A DNA stretch of 64,000 nt, taken from the NCBI GenBank assembly GCA_944325005.1, contig CALUYO010000003.1, forward strand, positions 1-64,000, given 5' to 3'. Below are positions 18,399 to 27,183 of this stretch, piece by piece. The stretch's first letter is position 1. Each line of letters opens with the position of its first letter. The DNA is from Candidatus Gastranaerophilales bacterium. Lineage in GTDB: Bacteria; Cyanobacteriota; Vampirovibrionia; Gastranaerophilales; Gastranaerophilaceae. The position numbers and the translations under genes were made by a program. Below the pieces are notes generated by a model. It saw only the letters and a program-made list of their open reading frames with translations, was not told the origin of the DNA and did no database searches.

Positions 18399-18430
18399 TT
18401 TCTTTGTGTTATCATAATAACACAAAGAAA
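18399..18430. promoter_or_regulatory. MarR operator, 32-bp perfect palindrome
   Basis: Arms TTTCTTTGTGTTAT (18399-18412) and ATAACACAAAGAAA (18417-18430) around CATA. All 14 positions of each arm pair. It sits between the tolC-like and marR starts and ends 4 nt before the marR ATG. Confidence 0.9.
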
Positions 18431-18434
18431 AATC

Positions 18435-18893
18435 ATGGACAAGTTTAATTTATTACAAAGCAGAATTGGTATGAAGCTGGTACGTGTCGGGAAAATGGTT
18501 CGTGCCATAGCCAACCAGAAATTCGCAAAAGCAAACTACCCTATAACCCCGGAACAATTTACGGTATTAACGGCTATTCTTGACCATGACGGCTTGTATC
18601 AAAGACAAATCGGAGCATTAACCCTTAAAGACAGACCGAATATTACAAGAATTATAAATATTCTGGAAGAAAAAAAGTTCGTAACAAGAACACCGGATAC
18701 AAACAAACGTAAAATTTTTAAAATTAATATAACAGAAGAAGGTAAACATGCTTGTGAAAAAGTTGTTCCTACAGTAGTAGAGCACTGGCAGGAAAGCGTT
18801 AAGGGAATTAGCGATGAAGAATTAATAAATTGCTTAAACGTCTTAAACAAGATAAAAGCAAATTTGGAAGAAAAATTAAATATGCAGATATAA
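18435..18893 (+). CDS. MarR-family repressor
   Basis: A 152-residue winged-helix regulator. The MarR core is visible: PITPEQFTVLTAILDHDG, LYQRQIGALTLKDRPNITRI as the HTH, and the wing RTPDTNKRKIFKINITEEG. Start chosen at ATG 18435; the longer frame from 18381 would run through the operator palindrome and has no initiation signal. It precedes emrA by 14 nt and is divergent from the outer-membrane channel. The perfect palindrome 4 nt upstream of its start suggests autorepression, relieved by a drug or phenolic ligand. Confidence 0.92.
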   Translation: MDKFNLLQSRIGMKLVRVGKMVRAIANQKFAKANYPITPEQFTVLTAILDHDGLYQRQIGALTLKDRPNITRIINILEEKKFVTRTPDTNKRKIFKINITEEGKHACEKVVPTVVEHWQESVKGISDEELINCLNVLNKIKANLEEKLNMQI

Positions 18894-18907
18894 ATAAGAG
18901 GTGAAAT

Positions 18908-20023
18908 ATGGCAGATAAACCCCAAAAGAAAAATCATGATGAACAATTTGAAGAAAAAGCTAAAGAAAGACTAAAAGAAAGAAAAGAAAAAGCAAAGAAA
19001 AAACGCCCCGAATATAAGAAAAAACGTGTTTTTGTTCCCGTTATAACAGCAGTTATTCTTGTATTAATGGGAGTATATCTTGCAATACACGCAACATTTT
19101 ACCAGTCAACAGATGATGCATTTGTTGAAGGCAGATTAATTTCCGTTGCACCGCGAGTATCAGGACCGGTTATAAAACTTCTCGTTGATGATAACTATGA
19201 AGTCAAAGCAGGCCAGCTTCTTGTAGAAATTGATCCCGCCGATTACGAGGTAAAACTTCATCAGGCAGAAGCAAAGCTTGCTGAAGCCAAAGCACAATTA
19301 AACGTAACTGAAAAACAAATTGAAGAAGGCGGCTCAAACGTTCAACAATCTTATGAAGACATAACATCCGCCGAATCAAAACTTGATTTTGCGGCCAAAG
19401 ATCACAAAAGATATACTGACATGTATAAAGAAGGTATAGTTTCAAAACAGGATTACGATAATAGTGAAACTCATTACACTGTTGCTCAGGCAAATCATAA
19501 AGCTGCAACAGAAAAATCTAAAGCAATGGAATCGGCTTTAGAATCTCACAAAGCAAAAGCAGAAGCTGTTCAGGCTGAAATTAAAAGGCTTGAAGCTGAA
19601 GTTGAACAGGCAAAATTAAATCTTTCATATACAAAGATATATGCTCCGCAATCCGGCAAAGTATCTGCAAGAAGTGTTGAAATGGGAAATTATCTGCAGG
19701 TAGGGCAGCCCTTGATGAATATTGTTCCCGAGCATGTTTGGGTTATTGCAAACTTTAAAGAAATTCAATTAACACATATGAAAGAAGGACAGCCGGTATC
19801 AATAAAAGTTGATACATATCCGGGCAAACGTTTTAAAGGACATATTGACAGTATACAGCGTTCAACAGGTGCAAAATCAAGTTTATTTCCTCCTGAAAAT
19901 GCAGTAGGAAGTTATGTAAAAATAGTCCAGCGTGTTCCTGTAAAAATTGTATTTGATGAAGATATAAAAGATTACAACATTGTACCGGGAATGTCTGTTG
20001 TACCAAAGGTTAAAATAAGATAA
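18908..20023 (+). CDS. emrA: EmrA/HlyD-type membrane fusion protein
   Basis: A 371-residue periplasmic adaptor of a drug pump. A basic, Lys/Glu-rich cytosolic tail (residues 1-40) precedes one transmembrane helix (about 45-64). The lipoyl half-motifs read SVAPRVSGPVIKLLVDDN and YAPQSGKVSARSVEMGNYL around a long coiled-coil hairpin (about residues 115-240). A beta-barrel domain follows. It should link the EmrB-like transporter to the TolC-like channel. Gene order marR-emrA-emrB with tight spacing indicates one operon; the stop overlaps the next start (TAATG). Confidence 0.93.
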   Translation: MADKPQKKNHDEQFEEKAKERLKERKEKAKKKRPEYKKKRVFVPVITAVILVLMGVYLAIHATFYQSTDDAFVEGRLISVAPRVSGPVIKLLVDDNYEVKAGQLLVEIDPADYEVKLHQAEAKLAEAKAQLNVTEKQIEEGGSNVQQSYEDITSAESKLDFAAKDHKRYTDMYKEGIVSKQDYDNSETHYTVAQANHKAATEKSKAMESALESHKAKAEAVQAEIKRLEAEVEQAKLNLSYTKIYAPQSGKVSARSVEMGNYLQVGQPLMNIVPEHVWVIANFKEIQLTHMKEGQPVSIKVDTYPGKRFKGHIDSIQRSTGAKSSLFPPENAVGSYVKIVQRVPVKIVFDEDIKDYNIVPGMSVVPKVKIR

Positions 20024-21561
20024 TGGAAGAAACAAAAAAAACAAACCCCTATATAGTAGCAATTTCAGTATTGCTTCCAGCATTTTTGTCGCTTGCCGCG
20101 TCTTCTGCGACAAACGTAAGCCAGCCGCATATTGCAGGTTTTTACGGAGCAACACAGTATGAAACAAATACAGTAATTACCTGTTATATTATCTCAGGCG
20201 GTCTTATGCTTCCTGTAACCGGATACCTTGTTAGATTAATTGGTAAAAGATTATTGCTTTTTTACAGTATATGGGTATTTGCTCTGGGCTGCCTGCTTTG
20301 TATCCTCGCCCCAAATTTACAGGCGCTTATTGCCGCAAGACTTATTCAAGGTATAGGAAGCGGTGCAATTTTACCATTGTGCCAGGCGGTTTTGCTTGAA
20401 ATATTTCCACCTGAACAAAGAGGTGTTGCAATGGGTTTATTTGGTGTAGCAGCAATGTTTTCGCCTCTGGCAGGTCCGTTTTTTGGCGGTTATTTAACAG
20501 ATAATTATTCCTGGCAGTGGATTTTCATTATGAATATACCTCTATGCATGATTTCTTTTGCTCTTGTCAAAATGTTCGTGCCCAACGACAAACCCGAAAA
20601 ACAAAAATATAACAAAAAATTTGATATAATAGGTTATAGTGCAATTGTTATTGCAATGGGCTGTATGCAGATAGTTTTAGATAAAGGACAGCAGTATAAC
20701 TGGTTTGATACAACATGGATTTGCTGGACAACAGGTGTTTGTGTATTTGCTTTTGTATTCTTTTATGTATGGGAGCTTGAATACAAATACCCTGTAATTG
20801 ATATAAGAGTATTTAAAGACAAAAATTTCATGTTTGGAACTTTAATGAGTTCTTTTATTAATGTTACTATTTATTCAACACTTTTGCTTGTTCCAATGTT
20901 TGTTCAGAGTTTGCTGGGATACAGCCCTTCAAAATCAGGCCTTGCAATGTTCCCGCGGGCAATAATTTGTCTTATAGGTCTGTTATTATTTGGCGAACTT
21001 TCAAAATATATTAAACCAAAAATTATGGCAACATGCGGACTTTTAACAATATCAATTTCTCTTTTGATGCTGACACAGCTTAATACAACATCTTCTATAG
21101 AAAGTGTAGTTTTGCCAAATATTTTGCTATGTATTGGTGTACCTATGGCATTTGTACCTATTACTGCACTTTCTTTCCAGACGCTTCCTTCTTCTAAAAA
21201 TGCTGATGCTGCATCTTTGCATGCTCTTTTTAAAAACATTATAACGGCAATAGCAACATCGGCTTCAGCTACATTTATTGCCAGAGTTTCGCAGGTAAGA
21301 CAAACTTATCTTGTAGAAAATCTGTCTCCGCATAATCAAATATATTTATATAAACTCGGTGCATTAAAAACCAAATTTTTAATGCACTATCCTGAAGTTT
21401 TAGCTGCAAAAAAAGCAGGAGGAACATTGTATAATCAAATGTTACAGCAAGCAAGACTTGCATCATTTTTTGATGCATTTACAGTTCTTGCGCTTATGGC
21501 TGTTGCAATTATTCCTTTACTTCTACTTATAAAATATAAAAGAACAAAACAGATAAATTAA
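20023..21561 (+). CDS. emrB: EmrB/QacA-type DHA2 drug:proton antiporter
   Basis: A 512-residue, 14-helix MFS exporter of the DHA2 family. Motif A is in loop 2-3 (GYLVRLIGKRLL), motif C-like glycines lie in LAGPFFGGYLTDNYSWQWIF, which is the diagnostic DHA2 segment, followed by IMNIPL. It should drive proton-coupled export of hydrophobic compounds through EmrA and the TolC-like channel. It is the last gene of the marR operon and overlaps the convergent permease gene by 4 nt. Confidence 0.93.
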   Translation: MEETKKTNPYIVAISVLLPAFLSLAASSATNVSQPHIAGFYGATQYETNTVITCYIISGGLMLPVTGYLVRLIGKRLLLFYSIWVFALGCLLCILAPNLQALIAARLIQGIGSGAILPLCQAVLLEIFPPEQRGVAMGLFGVAAMFSPLAGPFFGGYLTDNYSWQWIFIMNIPLCMISFALVKMFVPNDKPEKQKYNKKFDIIGYSAIVIAMGCMQIVLDKGQQYNWFDTTWICWTTGVCVFAFVFFYVWELEYKYPVIDIRVFKDKNFMFGTLMSSFINVTIYSTLLLVPMFVQSLLGYSPSKSGLAMFPRAIICLIGLLLFGELSKYIKPKIMATCGLLTISISLLMLTQLNTTSSIESVVLPNILLCIGVPMAFVPITALSFQTLPSSKNADAASLHALFKNIITAIATSASATFIARVSQVRQTYLVENLSPHNQIYLYKLGALKTKFLMHYPEVLAAKKAGGTLYNQMLQQARLASFFDAFTVLALMAVAIIPLLLLIKYKRTKQIN

Positions 21562-22883
21562 TTTAGAAATCTAAACCAGATATAAAAAGAGCTTATAGTC
21601 AGTGAAATCAGCATTGTAACTATGCCGTATTTTAAAAATTGCATAAATGTTATTGGGTGTCCATTATGTGCAGACGTTTCAGATACAATAACATTTGCTG
21701 CAGCCCCAATTATTGTCATGTTTCCTCCAAGGCAAGCTCCAAGAGATAAGCACCACCATAAAGGATATGTATAATCAGCCCCCATAGTTTTTTGAATTTC
21801 CGCAAGCATAGGTGCCATTGTAGCTGTGTAAGGAATATTATCAATTACACCTGAAATCAATCCTGATGCCCATAATATCAGCATAGATGCGGCCGCTTCA
21901 GATCCTTGTGTAACCTTCAAAATCCACTGAGCCATAAGTGAAATTCCGCCAGAAGCTTCCAGACCGCCGATAATTATGAACAATCCGACAAAGAAAAATA
22001 TAGTATTCCATTCAATTTCACAGAAAATCTCTTTCGGTTTTTCAAATATGAGCAACACACTTGCTCCAAACATTGCCGTAACACATGTTTCAATATGCGT
22101 AATATCGTGCAGTACAAAACCTAATATAACTAGAAATAAAACTATAGCGCTCCTTATCATTAATGGAATGTCAGTAATTGTATGCGAATTATCTAAATTT
22201 GCAATTGTTTTCATTTTTTCGGGATCAGCAACAAGAGATTTCCTAAAAAAAACAATCATCAAAAATAAAACAACAATTAATATGACTGTAACTACACCTG
22301 TTAGTTCTTTGACAAAGTCCATGAAAGAAAATCCGGCAGCACTTCCGATTATAATATTCGGCGGATCTCCTATTAAGGTTGCGGTACCGCCAATATTAGA
22401 TGACAAAATTTCTGTTATTAAAAAAGGGACAGGATTAATTTCAAGCTGTTTTGCTATAAAAAATGTAACAGGCATTATAAGAATAACTGTAGTTACATTA
22501 TCGAGAAAAGCAGATGTTATGGCCGTAAATATTCCTAGTGTAAAAAGCACAAACATAGGGTGCCCCTTTGTCATTTTCAGCATTTCATTGGCAATCCAGT
22601 TAAACATACCGCTTTTTGCCGCAATACTTACGATAATCATCATTGATACAAGCAAAAATATTACGTTAAAATCAACAAAGTTTATAAAATAATGGGCATC
22701 TAATACTCCATCAATGGATTTTGTCTGACTTACAAGGCCGAGAATAACCGTAATTGCAGCTCCGAGTAGTGCAATTGTAACTTTTGGAATTTTTTCCAGC
22801 GCAATAAAAATGTATGCAATAATTAGAATTGCTGCTGAAAACAATAATGCATTGCTCTGTACAATTGTCTGTAAGTGCTCCAT
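21558..22883 (-). CDS. ArsB/NhaD-family ion transporter
   Basis: A 441-residue, about 11-helix permease of the ion transporter superfamily (ArsB/NhaD/SLC13-like). The key hairpin is TEILSSNIGGTATLIGDPPN in the first half and GACLGGNMTIIGAAANVI in the second half; the inverted duplicated SN.GG/GGN.T motifs are the substrate sites. DNVTTVILIMPVTFF is typical of NhaD/P-protein relatives. The substrate may be Na+/H+, arsenite or an anion and cannot be decided. GGAGAGAC is the SD. It overlaps emrB at the 3' ends. Confidence 0.85.
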   Translation of the reverse strand: MEHLQTIVQSNALLFSAAILIIAYIFIALEKIPKVTIALLGAAITVILGLVSQTKSIDGVLDAHYFINFVDFNVIFLLVSMMIIVSIAAKSGMFNWIANEMLKMTKGHPMFVLFTLGIFTAITSAFLDNVTTVILIMPVTFFIAKQLEINPVPFLITEILSSNIGGTATLIGDPPNIIIGSAAGFSFMDFVKELTGVVTVILIVVLFLMIVFFRKSLVADPEKMKTIANLDNSHTITDIPLMIRSAIVLFLVILGFVLHDITHIETCVTAMFGASVLLIFEKPKEIFCEIEWNTIFFFVGLFIIIGGLEASGGISLMAQWILKVTQGSEAAASMLILWASGLISGVIDNIPYTATMAPMLAEIQKTMGADYTYPLWWCLSLGACLGGNMTIIGAAANVIVSETSAHNGHPITFMQFLKYGIVTMLISLTISSFYIWFRFLN

Positions 22884-22942
22884 AATATGTCTCTCCTTTA
22901 TAAATAATAAAATTTTTTAAATTATATCATGCAAAATAATAT

Positions 22943-24004
22943 CTATACAGAAGGTAACAGATATTTACAATCAATTATTTTGTCACCGCAATTATATCTT
23001 AAAAGAGCAACGGAGGAATTTCTAGGTAGGACAAATAGTGCATTTATTCCGTTAATGTTATCAGTTCCGGATAATCTCCTTAAATCAAGTCCCTTTGTCC
23101 CTTTAGGAAGAATCATTCGTAAGATACACCCGCTATGTTTATGTTCTTTTCCAAAATTATATGGATCTGCTGCTCTTAAATAGTCCCCGTATCCGCGTGA
23201 CATTATCATATACGATGGATCATTTAAAATGTCTCCGTTGAGTATATCTTTAGCAAAATCAAACGGTTTATTGCCATCCCATGCTTTTTCGGTATATAAA
23301 ACTCCATAAACGGTAGTATCTTCATTTAAAGGTTCTGCTTCATTAATAATTTTATCTATTACTTTTACTTCTTCAATATCTGTAGGGTTACCACCTGCAC
23401 TTAATTTTGCATTAATCGTACTATCATCTCTAAGCAGGTTTAAAATGCTTTTTCTGGCATTTGCATCTTTTATTCTCCTAAAATCCGGTGTTATAGGTGC
23501 ATCCGGATTAATAGGTTTATCGATGATATTAACTATACGCTCTTGAAATTCAGGGACATAAGCTTCATCATTTAAACATTTATTATATAACTCTGTAACT
23601 TTATTTCTTACTTCTGATAAAAATTTTCTTTTATTATTTTCGTCATTTTCATCAAATGGAATTATTTTATTTATTATTTTCTTGCTGGTATCAGGCGGAG
23701 TATAATCAACGGTATAAGGCTTTATAAACGGAAATGTCGGAGGTTTAATCACGTTAGAGATGTTTGATGCAGCCGTATTATGTGTAAGAGTTTGAGTAAC
23801 TTTTCTGCTTCGTGCTATAGCAATACCAGCAATTGATAAACTCGCTAAAGCGGCAATGCCTGTATAAAGCTTAACTGCTGAAGAAGATAACTTTTCTTTC
23901 TTTTCAGATTTTGCCGGAACTGTATCCTGTACAGATTTTACAGGAGTCCTGTCTGAAAAAGTAATTGTTTTATTATTTGAATATCCTACACTAAGCATGT
24001 TCAT
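22943..24004 (-). CDS. membrane protein with ADP-ribosyltransferase-like C-terminal domain
   Basis: A 353-residue protein: short N-terminal tail with a TITFSD motif, one transmembrane helix (about 47-65), a linker, and a C-terminal domain (about 215-353) that follows the toxin-type ART fold plan. The strand order is TVYGVLYTE, then a GDILNDPSYMIMSRGYGDYL block (the S-T-S strand region), then GCILRMILPKGTKGLDL, then NALFVLPRNSSVALLRY. In active ARTs the first strand carries Arg and the last an ExE pair; here these positions read Gly (VYGV) and N-A-L, so catalysis is probably lost. AGGAG supports the start. Could be a binding domain or a cell-surface decoy. Confidence 0.6.
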   Translation of the reverse strand: MNMLSVGYSNNKTITFSDRTPVKSVQDTVPAKSEKKEKLSSSAVKLYTGIAALASLSIAGIAIARSRKVTQTLTHNTAASNISNVIKPPTFPFIKPYTVDYTPPDTSKKIINKIIPFDENDENNKRKFLSEVRNKVTELYNKCLNDEAYVPEFQERIVNIIDKPINPDAPITPDFRRIKDANARKSILNLLRDDSTINAKLSAGGNPTDIEEVKVIDKIINEAEPLNEDTTVYGVLYTEKAWDGNKPFDFAKDILNGDILNDPSYMIMSRGYGDYLRAADPYNFGKEHKHSGCILRMILPKGTKGLDLRRLSGTDNINGINALFVLPRNSSVALLRYNCGDKIIDCKYLLPSV

Positions 24005-24039
24005 ATAAAACTCCTGAAAAAAATTTTTGCTAATAAATT

Positions 24040-24303
24040 TTAAATTAATTCAAAATTTGTTGTTTTAAAATTTATAACCAGATTTTTTGTGTCCTCTGAA
24101 GCTACTTTGTATTTTAATTTTCCTGCCGGATACTTCTGATAATGGTACGCTGAAGAGACCACAATAAATCTCATTGCATCAAAAATATTTAACGCTGACA
24201 AATCAAGATTAATTTTAGGACAATCATGCTTTTTTATATATTTTTTGAAAGCTTCTAACTCCTTTACCGGATCTTCAAATTTTAATTTAATATCTTTATT
24301 CAT
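24040..24303 (-). CDS. small hypothetical protein
   Basis: An 87-residue acidic/basic mixed protein reading KINLDLSALNIFDAMRFIVV in the middle, which looks like a beta-strand/helix pair of a small alpha/beta fold. No signal peptide or membrane segment. It precedes the ART-like membrane protein on the same strand (35-nt gap), so the two may be cotranscribed. No strong SD is visible. Family unknown; codon use is like that of its neighbours. Confidence 0.6.
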   Translation of the reverse strand: MNKDIKLKFEDPVKELEAFKKYIKKHDCPKINLDLSALNIFDAMRFIVVSSAYHYQKYPAGKLKYKVASEDTKNLVINFKTTNFELI

Positions 24304-24406
24304 ATTAAATTCTTCGCTTAATATTTACAAAAATTAAATATTTAAAAATAAAATAGTATTTTTGTATGATATTTATTATATAATTTCATTTGATGGGGGA
24401 TTAATT

Positions 24407-25396
24407 ATGGAAATGATGACAATGAACAGTTCAAAGATAAACAGTTTAGCCAGAGAAGTTCTTGATATAGAAGCAAATTCTATATTAAGACTAAAAAATA
24501 ATATCGGTGAAGAATTTGATAAAGCTATAGATATTCTCTATAACTGCAAGGGTAGAGTAATTGTTACGGGAATGGGAAAATCAGGACTTATCGGCAGAAA
24601 AATTGCGGCAACTCTTACTTCAACCGGTACTCCGGCTTATTTTTTGCATCCTGCTGAAAGCACCCATGGAGATTCCGGAATTATAACAAGGAACGATGTT
24701 GTTATAGCTATTTCAAACAGCGGAGAAACACAGGAACTTTTAAATCTTCTGCCGCTAATAAAAAGATTTGGTGTGACTATGATTGGAATGACAGGAAAAA
24801 TGAATTCAACACTTGCTCATTCATCTGACGTAACTCTTGATATTTCTGTTGAACGTGAAGCTTGTCCGTTAAATAAAGCTCCAACTGCAAGTACAACTGC
24901 CACTCTAGCAATGGGTGATGCTCTTGCTGTTTGCCTGCTGGAAAAACGTGGGTTTTCCGAAGAAGATTTTCTAATCTTCCATCCGTCCGGAGCCCTTGGG
25001 AAAGGATTTACTTATAAAGTTGCAGATCTTATGCTTACTGATGCAGAAAAGCTTCCTCTTGCAAAAGAAAATACATCATTTTCAGATGTTATTAAACTTA
25101 TATCTGAAAAGAAACTCGGTATGGCAATGATTGTAAATGATGATGGAATTCTTACGGGTGTGCTTACTGACGGAGATATAAGAAGAGCTTTAATAAAATA
25201 TCAAAATATTAGTTCACTTACAGCTAGAGATGTTATGTCTGTGAATCCTAAATATATTTCTTCAAAAGATTATGGCGCAAGTGCATTAAATCTTATGGAA
25301 AAATTTTCAATCACTGCTCTTGCTGTTCTTGATGAAAATAAAAAACCAATAGGTGTTATCCATATACATGACTTATTAAAAGCAGGGGTGGCATAA
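24407..25396 (+). CDS. kdsD: arabinose-5-phosphate isomerase (KdsD/KpsF)
   Basis: A 329-residue enzyme converting ribulose-5-phosphate to arabinose-5-phosphate, the first committed step to KDO. SIS domain at about 35-170 (VTGMGKSGLIGRKIAATL; HPAESTHGDSGII; AISNSGETQELLNLLP) and two CBS domains at about 205-329 (MLTDAEKLP..., DVMSVNPKYIS). Start chosen at ATG 24407 after GGGGG. It heads the kdsD-kdsC-queD-uppP operon; its stop overlaps the kdsC start by one base (TAATG). Confidence 0.95.
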   Translation: MEMMTMNSSKINSLAREVLDIEANSILRLKNNIGEEFDKAIDILYNCKGRVIVTGMGKSGLIGRKIAATLTSTGTPAYFLHPAESTHGDSGIITRNDVVIAISNSGETQELLNLLPLIKRFGVTMIGMTGKMNSTLAHSSDVTLDISVEREACPLNKAPTASTTATLAMGDALAVCLLEKRGFSEEDFLIFHPSGALGKGFTYKVADLMLTDAEKLPLAKENTSFSDVIKLISEKKLGMAMIVNDDGILTGVLTDGDIRRALIKYQNISSLTARDVMSVNPKYISSKDYGASALNLMEKFSITALAVLDENKKPIGVIHIHDLLKAGVA

Positions 25397-25863
25397 TGGC
25401 AATTAAACTTGCGGCTTTTGATGTAGACGGGGTTATGACTGACGGAAGTCTTACTTTTGATGAAAACGGGCATGAATATAAAACATTTAATGCAAAAGAC
25501 GGTCAGGGAATTGTAAATCTTAATAAGGCCGGAATAATTACGGCAATAATAACGGCACGTAATAACGGAACAGTTGAACACCGTGCCAGAAATTTGAATA
25601 TAGCAGAACTTCATCAGGGCTCAAAAAATAAAATAGAGACCCTTGAAAATATTATGTTTAAATACAATATTACTTTTGAAGAAATTGCTTATATGGGAGA
25701 TGATTTGCCCGATATTTGTGTACTTGAAAAAGTTGCGCTTAAGGGATGCCCGAATGATGCTGTTGATGAAGTTAAAAAAGTTGCGAATTTTATATCTGCA
25801 AAAAACGGCGGTCGCGGTGCAGTTAGGGAATTTTGTGATTACATATTGAAAAAGAGGATATAA
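25396..25863 (+). CDS. kdsC: KDO-8-phosphate phosphatase
   Basis: A 155-residue HAD-type phosphatase making free KDO from KDO-8-P. The HAD motif I is FDVDGVMTDGSL, motif II is TARN, and motif III/IV is YMGDDLPDICVLE; this cap-less C0 arrangement and length are those of KdsC, which acts as a tetramer. It starts one base inside the kdsD stop and ends 3 nt before queD. Presence of kdsD and kdsC together shows the cell makes KDO and hence probably lipopolysaccharide. Confidence 0.95.
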   Translation: MAIKLAAFDVDGVMTDGSLTFDENGHEYKTFNAKDGQGIVNLNKAGIITAIITARNNGTVEHRARNLNIAELHQGSKNKIETLENIMFKYNITFEEIAYMGDDLPDICVLEKVALKGCPNDAVDEVKKVANFISAKNGGRGAVREFCDYILKKRI

Positions 25864-25866
25864 GTT

Positions 25867-26229
25867 ATGTTTGAAATTAAAACGCAGGCTTTTTTTGCTG
25901 CTGCTCATCATCTTTTAAATTATGAGGGAGAATGTGAAAATCAGCATGGTCATAATTGGATGGTTGAAGTATTTGTAAAAGGCGAAACGCTTGATAAAAG
26001 CAATATTTTAATAGACTATAAAATTTTGAAAAAAGAATTGAAGGCAGTTCTGGATATGCTCGATCATAAAGATTTAAATGCTTTACCGGAATTTAACGGT
26101 GAAAGCCCGTCAAGTGAAATGATATCAATGTTTATATATAATAAATTGAAAGAAAGAGTGGTTCAGTTGAGCAGGGTTACTGTTTGGGAAACTCAAACGT
26201 CTTGTTGCAGCTATTTTGAAGAGGCTTAG
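25867..26229 (+). CDS. queD: 6-carboxytetrahydropterin synthase (QueD/PTPS family)
   Basis: A 120-residue T-fold enzyme. Zinc-binding histidines appear as FAAAHHL and the pair in QHGHNW; the catalytic Cys lies in GECENQHGH; LDHKDLN and VTVWETQTSCC supply the catalytic His and the pterin-binding Glu. QueD makes 6-carboxytetrahydropterin for queuosine/7-deazapurine synthesis from dihydroneopterin triphosphate. Its place inside a KDO/undecaprenyl operon is unrelated to that pathway and probably reflects convenient cotranscription. PTPS-like activity cannot be excluded. Confidence 0.85.
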   Translation: MFEIKTQAFFAAAHHLLNYEGECENQHGHNWMVEVFVKGETLDKSNILIDYKILKKELKAVLDMLDHKDLNALPEFNGESPSSEMISMFIYNKLKERVVQLSRVTVWETQTSCCSYFEEA

Positions 26230-26240
26230 GAAGGATAAAA

Positions 26241-27086
26241 ATGAATTTTATACAGGCAATATTAATGGGTATAGTTCAGGGGTTGAGCGAGTTTTTGCCA
26301 ATTTCAAGCTCTGCTCATCTCGTTTTTACATCAAATCTTTATAAAGTTTTAAAAGGCATTGAAATTGTCCAGCATTCTAATGAAGAAGTATTTTTTGATA
26401 TTATGGTTCATCTTGGGACCCTTGTTGCGGTATTAATATTTTTTAGAAAAGATATTGTAAAAATTATAAAATCAATGTGGCATGCCTGCCGCACAAAAGA
26501 TTGGTCTGATAAAGATGCAAAACTTGGCATGTATATTATTGCAGGTACAGTCATTACTGTTGCTTTTGCTCTTCCGATTAATGAAATTGCAGAAAAATTG
26601 GTTTATACACCGTCTGTCGTCGGTATTTTATTATTCATAACCGGTTTTACACTGCTTTATAGTGAATATAAATCTAAAAAAATTGAAGAGAAAAAAAAGG
26701 AAGTTGATTTAAAAACGTCGTTGCTTATCGGTCTTGCTCAGGGATTAGCAGCATTACCCGGATTTTCCCGTTCAGGCTGGACAATTGCAACCGGTCTTTT
26801 TTGCGGACTGGATAGAATAACTGCTGCGAGATATTCATTTTTACTGAGTATTCCTATTATTCTTGGTGCATCAATGGTTTATCCGTTGATAAAAATAGAT
26901 ATTCATGAAGCCATGCTCTATAATTGGGATGCAATAATCTCCGGTACAATTGTGTCCGGAGTTGTAGGATATTTGTGTATTAAATATTTCATGAAATTTA
27001 TTTCTAAATTTTCGCTTGCAATATTTGGCTATTACTGTATTATTGCCGGTATTGCAGCTACGATATTTTTTACTGTTTACGGTTAA
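26241..27086 (+). CDS. uppP: undecaprenyl-diphosphate phosphatase (BacA type)
   Basis: A 281-residue integral membrane phosphatase that recycles undecaprenyl diphosphate for peptidoglycan and glycan assembly. The two signature loops are present: GLSEFLPISSSAHL (with the catalytic Glu/Ser region) near residue 15 and LPGFSRSGWTIATGL near residue 175. About eight hydrophobic helices; length is normal. AGGA is the SD 11 nt after queD. Last gene of the KDO operon; loss of function would sensitise to bacitracin. Confidence 0.95.
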   Translation: MNFIQAILMGIVQGLSEFLPISSSAHLVFTSNLYKVLKGIEIVQHSNEEVFFDIMVHLGTLVAVLIFFRKDIVKIIKSMWHACRTKDWSDKDAKLGMYIIAGTVITVAFALPINEIAEKLVYTPSVVGILLFITGFTLLYSEYKSKKIEEKKKEVDLKTSLLIGLAQGLAALPGFSRSGWTIATGLFCGLDRITAARYSFLLSIPIILGASMVYPLIKIDIHEAMLYNWDAIISGTIVSGVVGYLCIKYFMKFISKFSLAIFGYYCIIAGIAATIFFTVYG

Positions 27087-27183
27087 AAAAATATTGTAAA
27101 AAAATGTAAATTGATTAAACATAACTGTCAAAAAATAATATTTACGCATTTTTTATAAATGAATTGATGTGTGTGGAGTAAAG

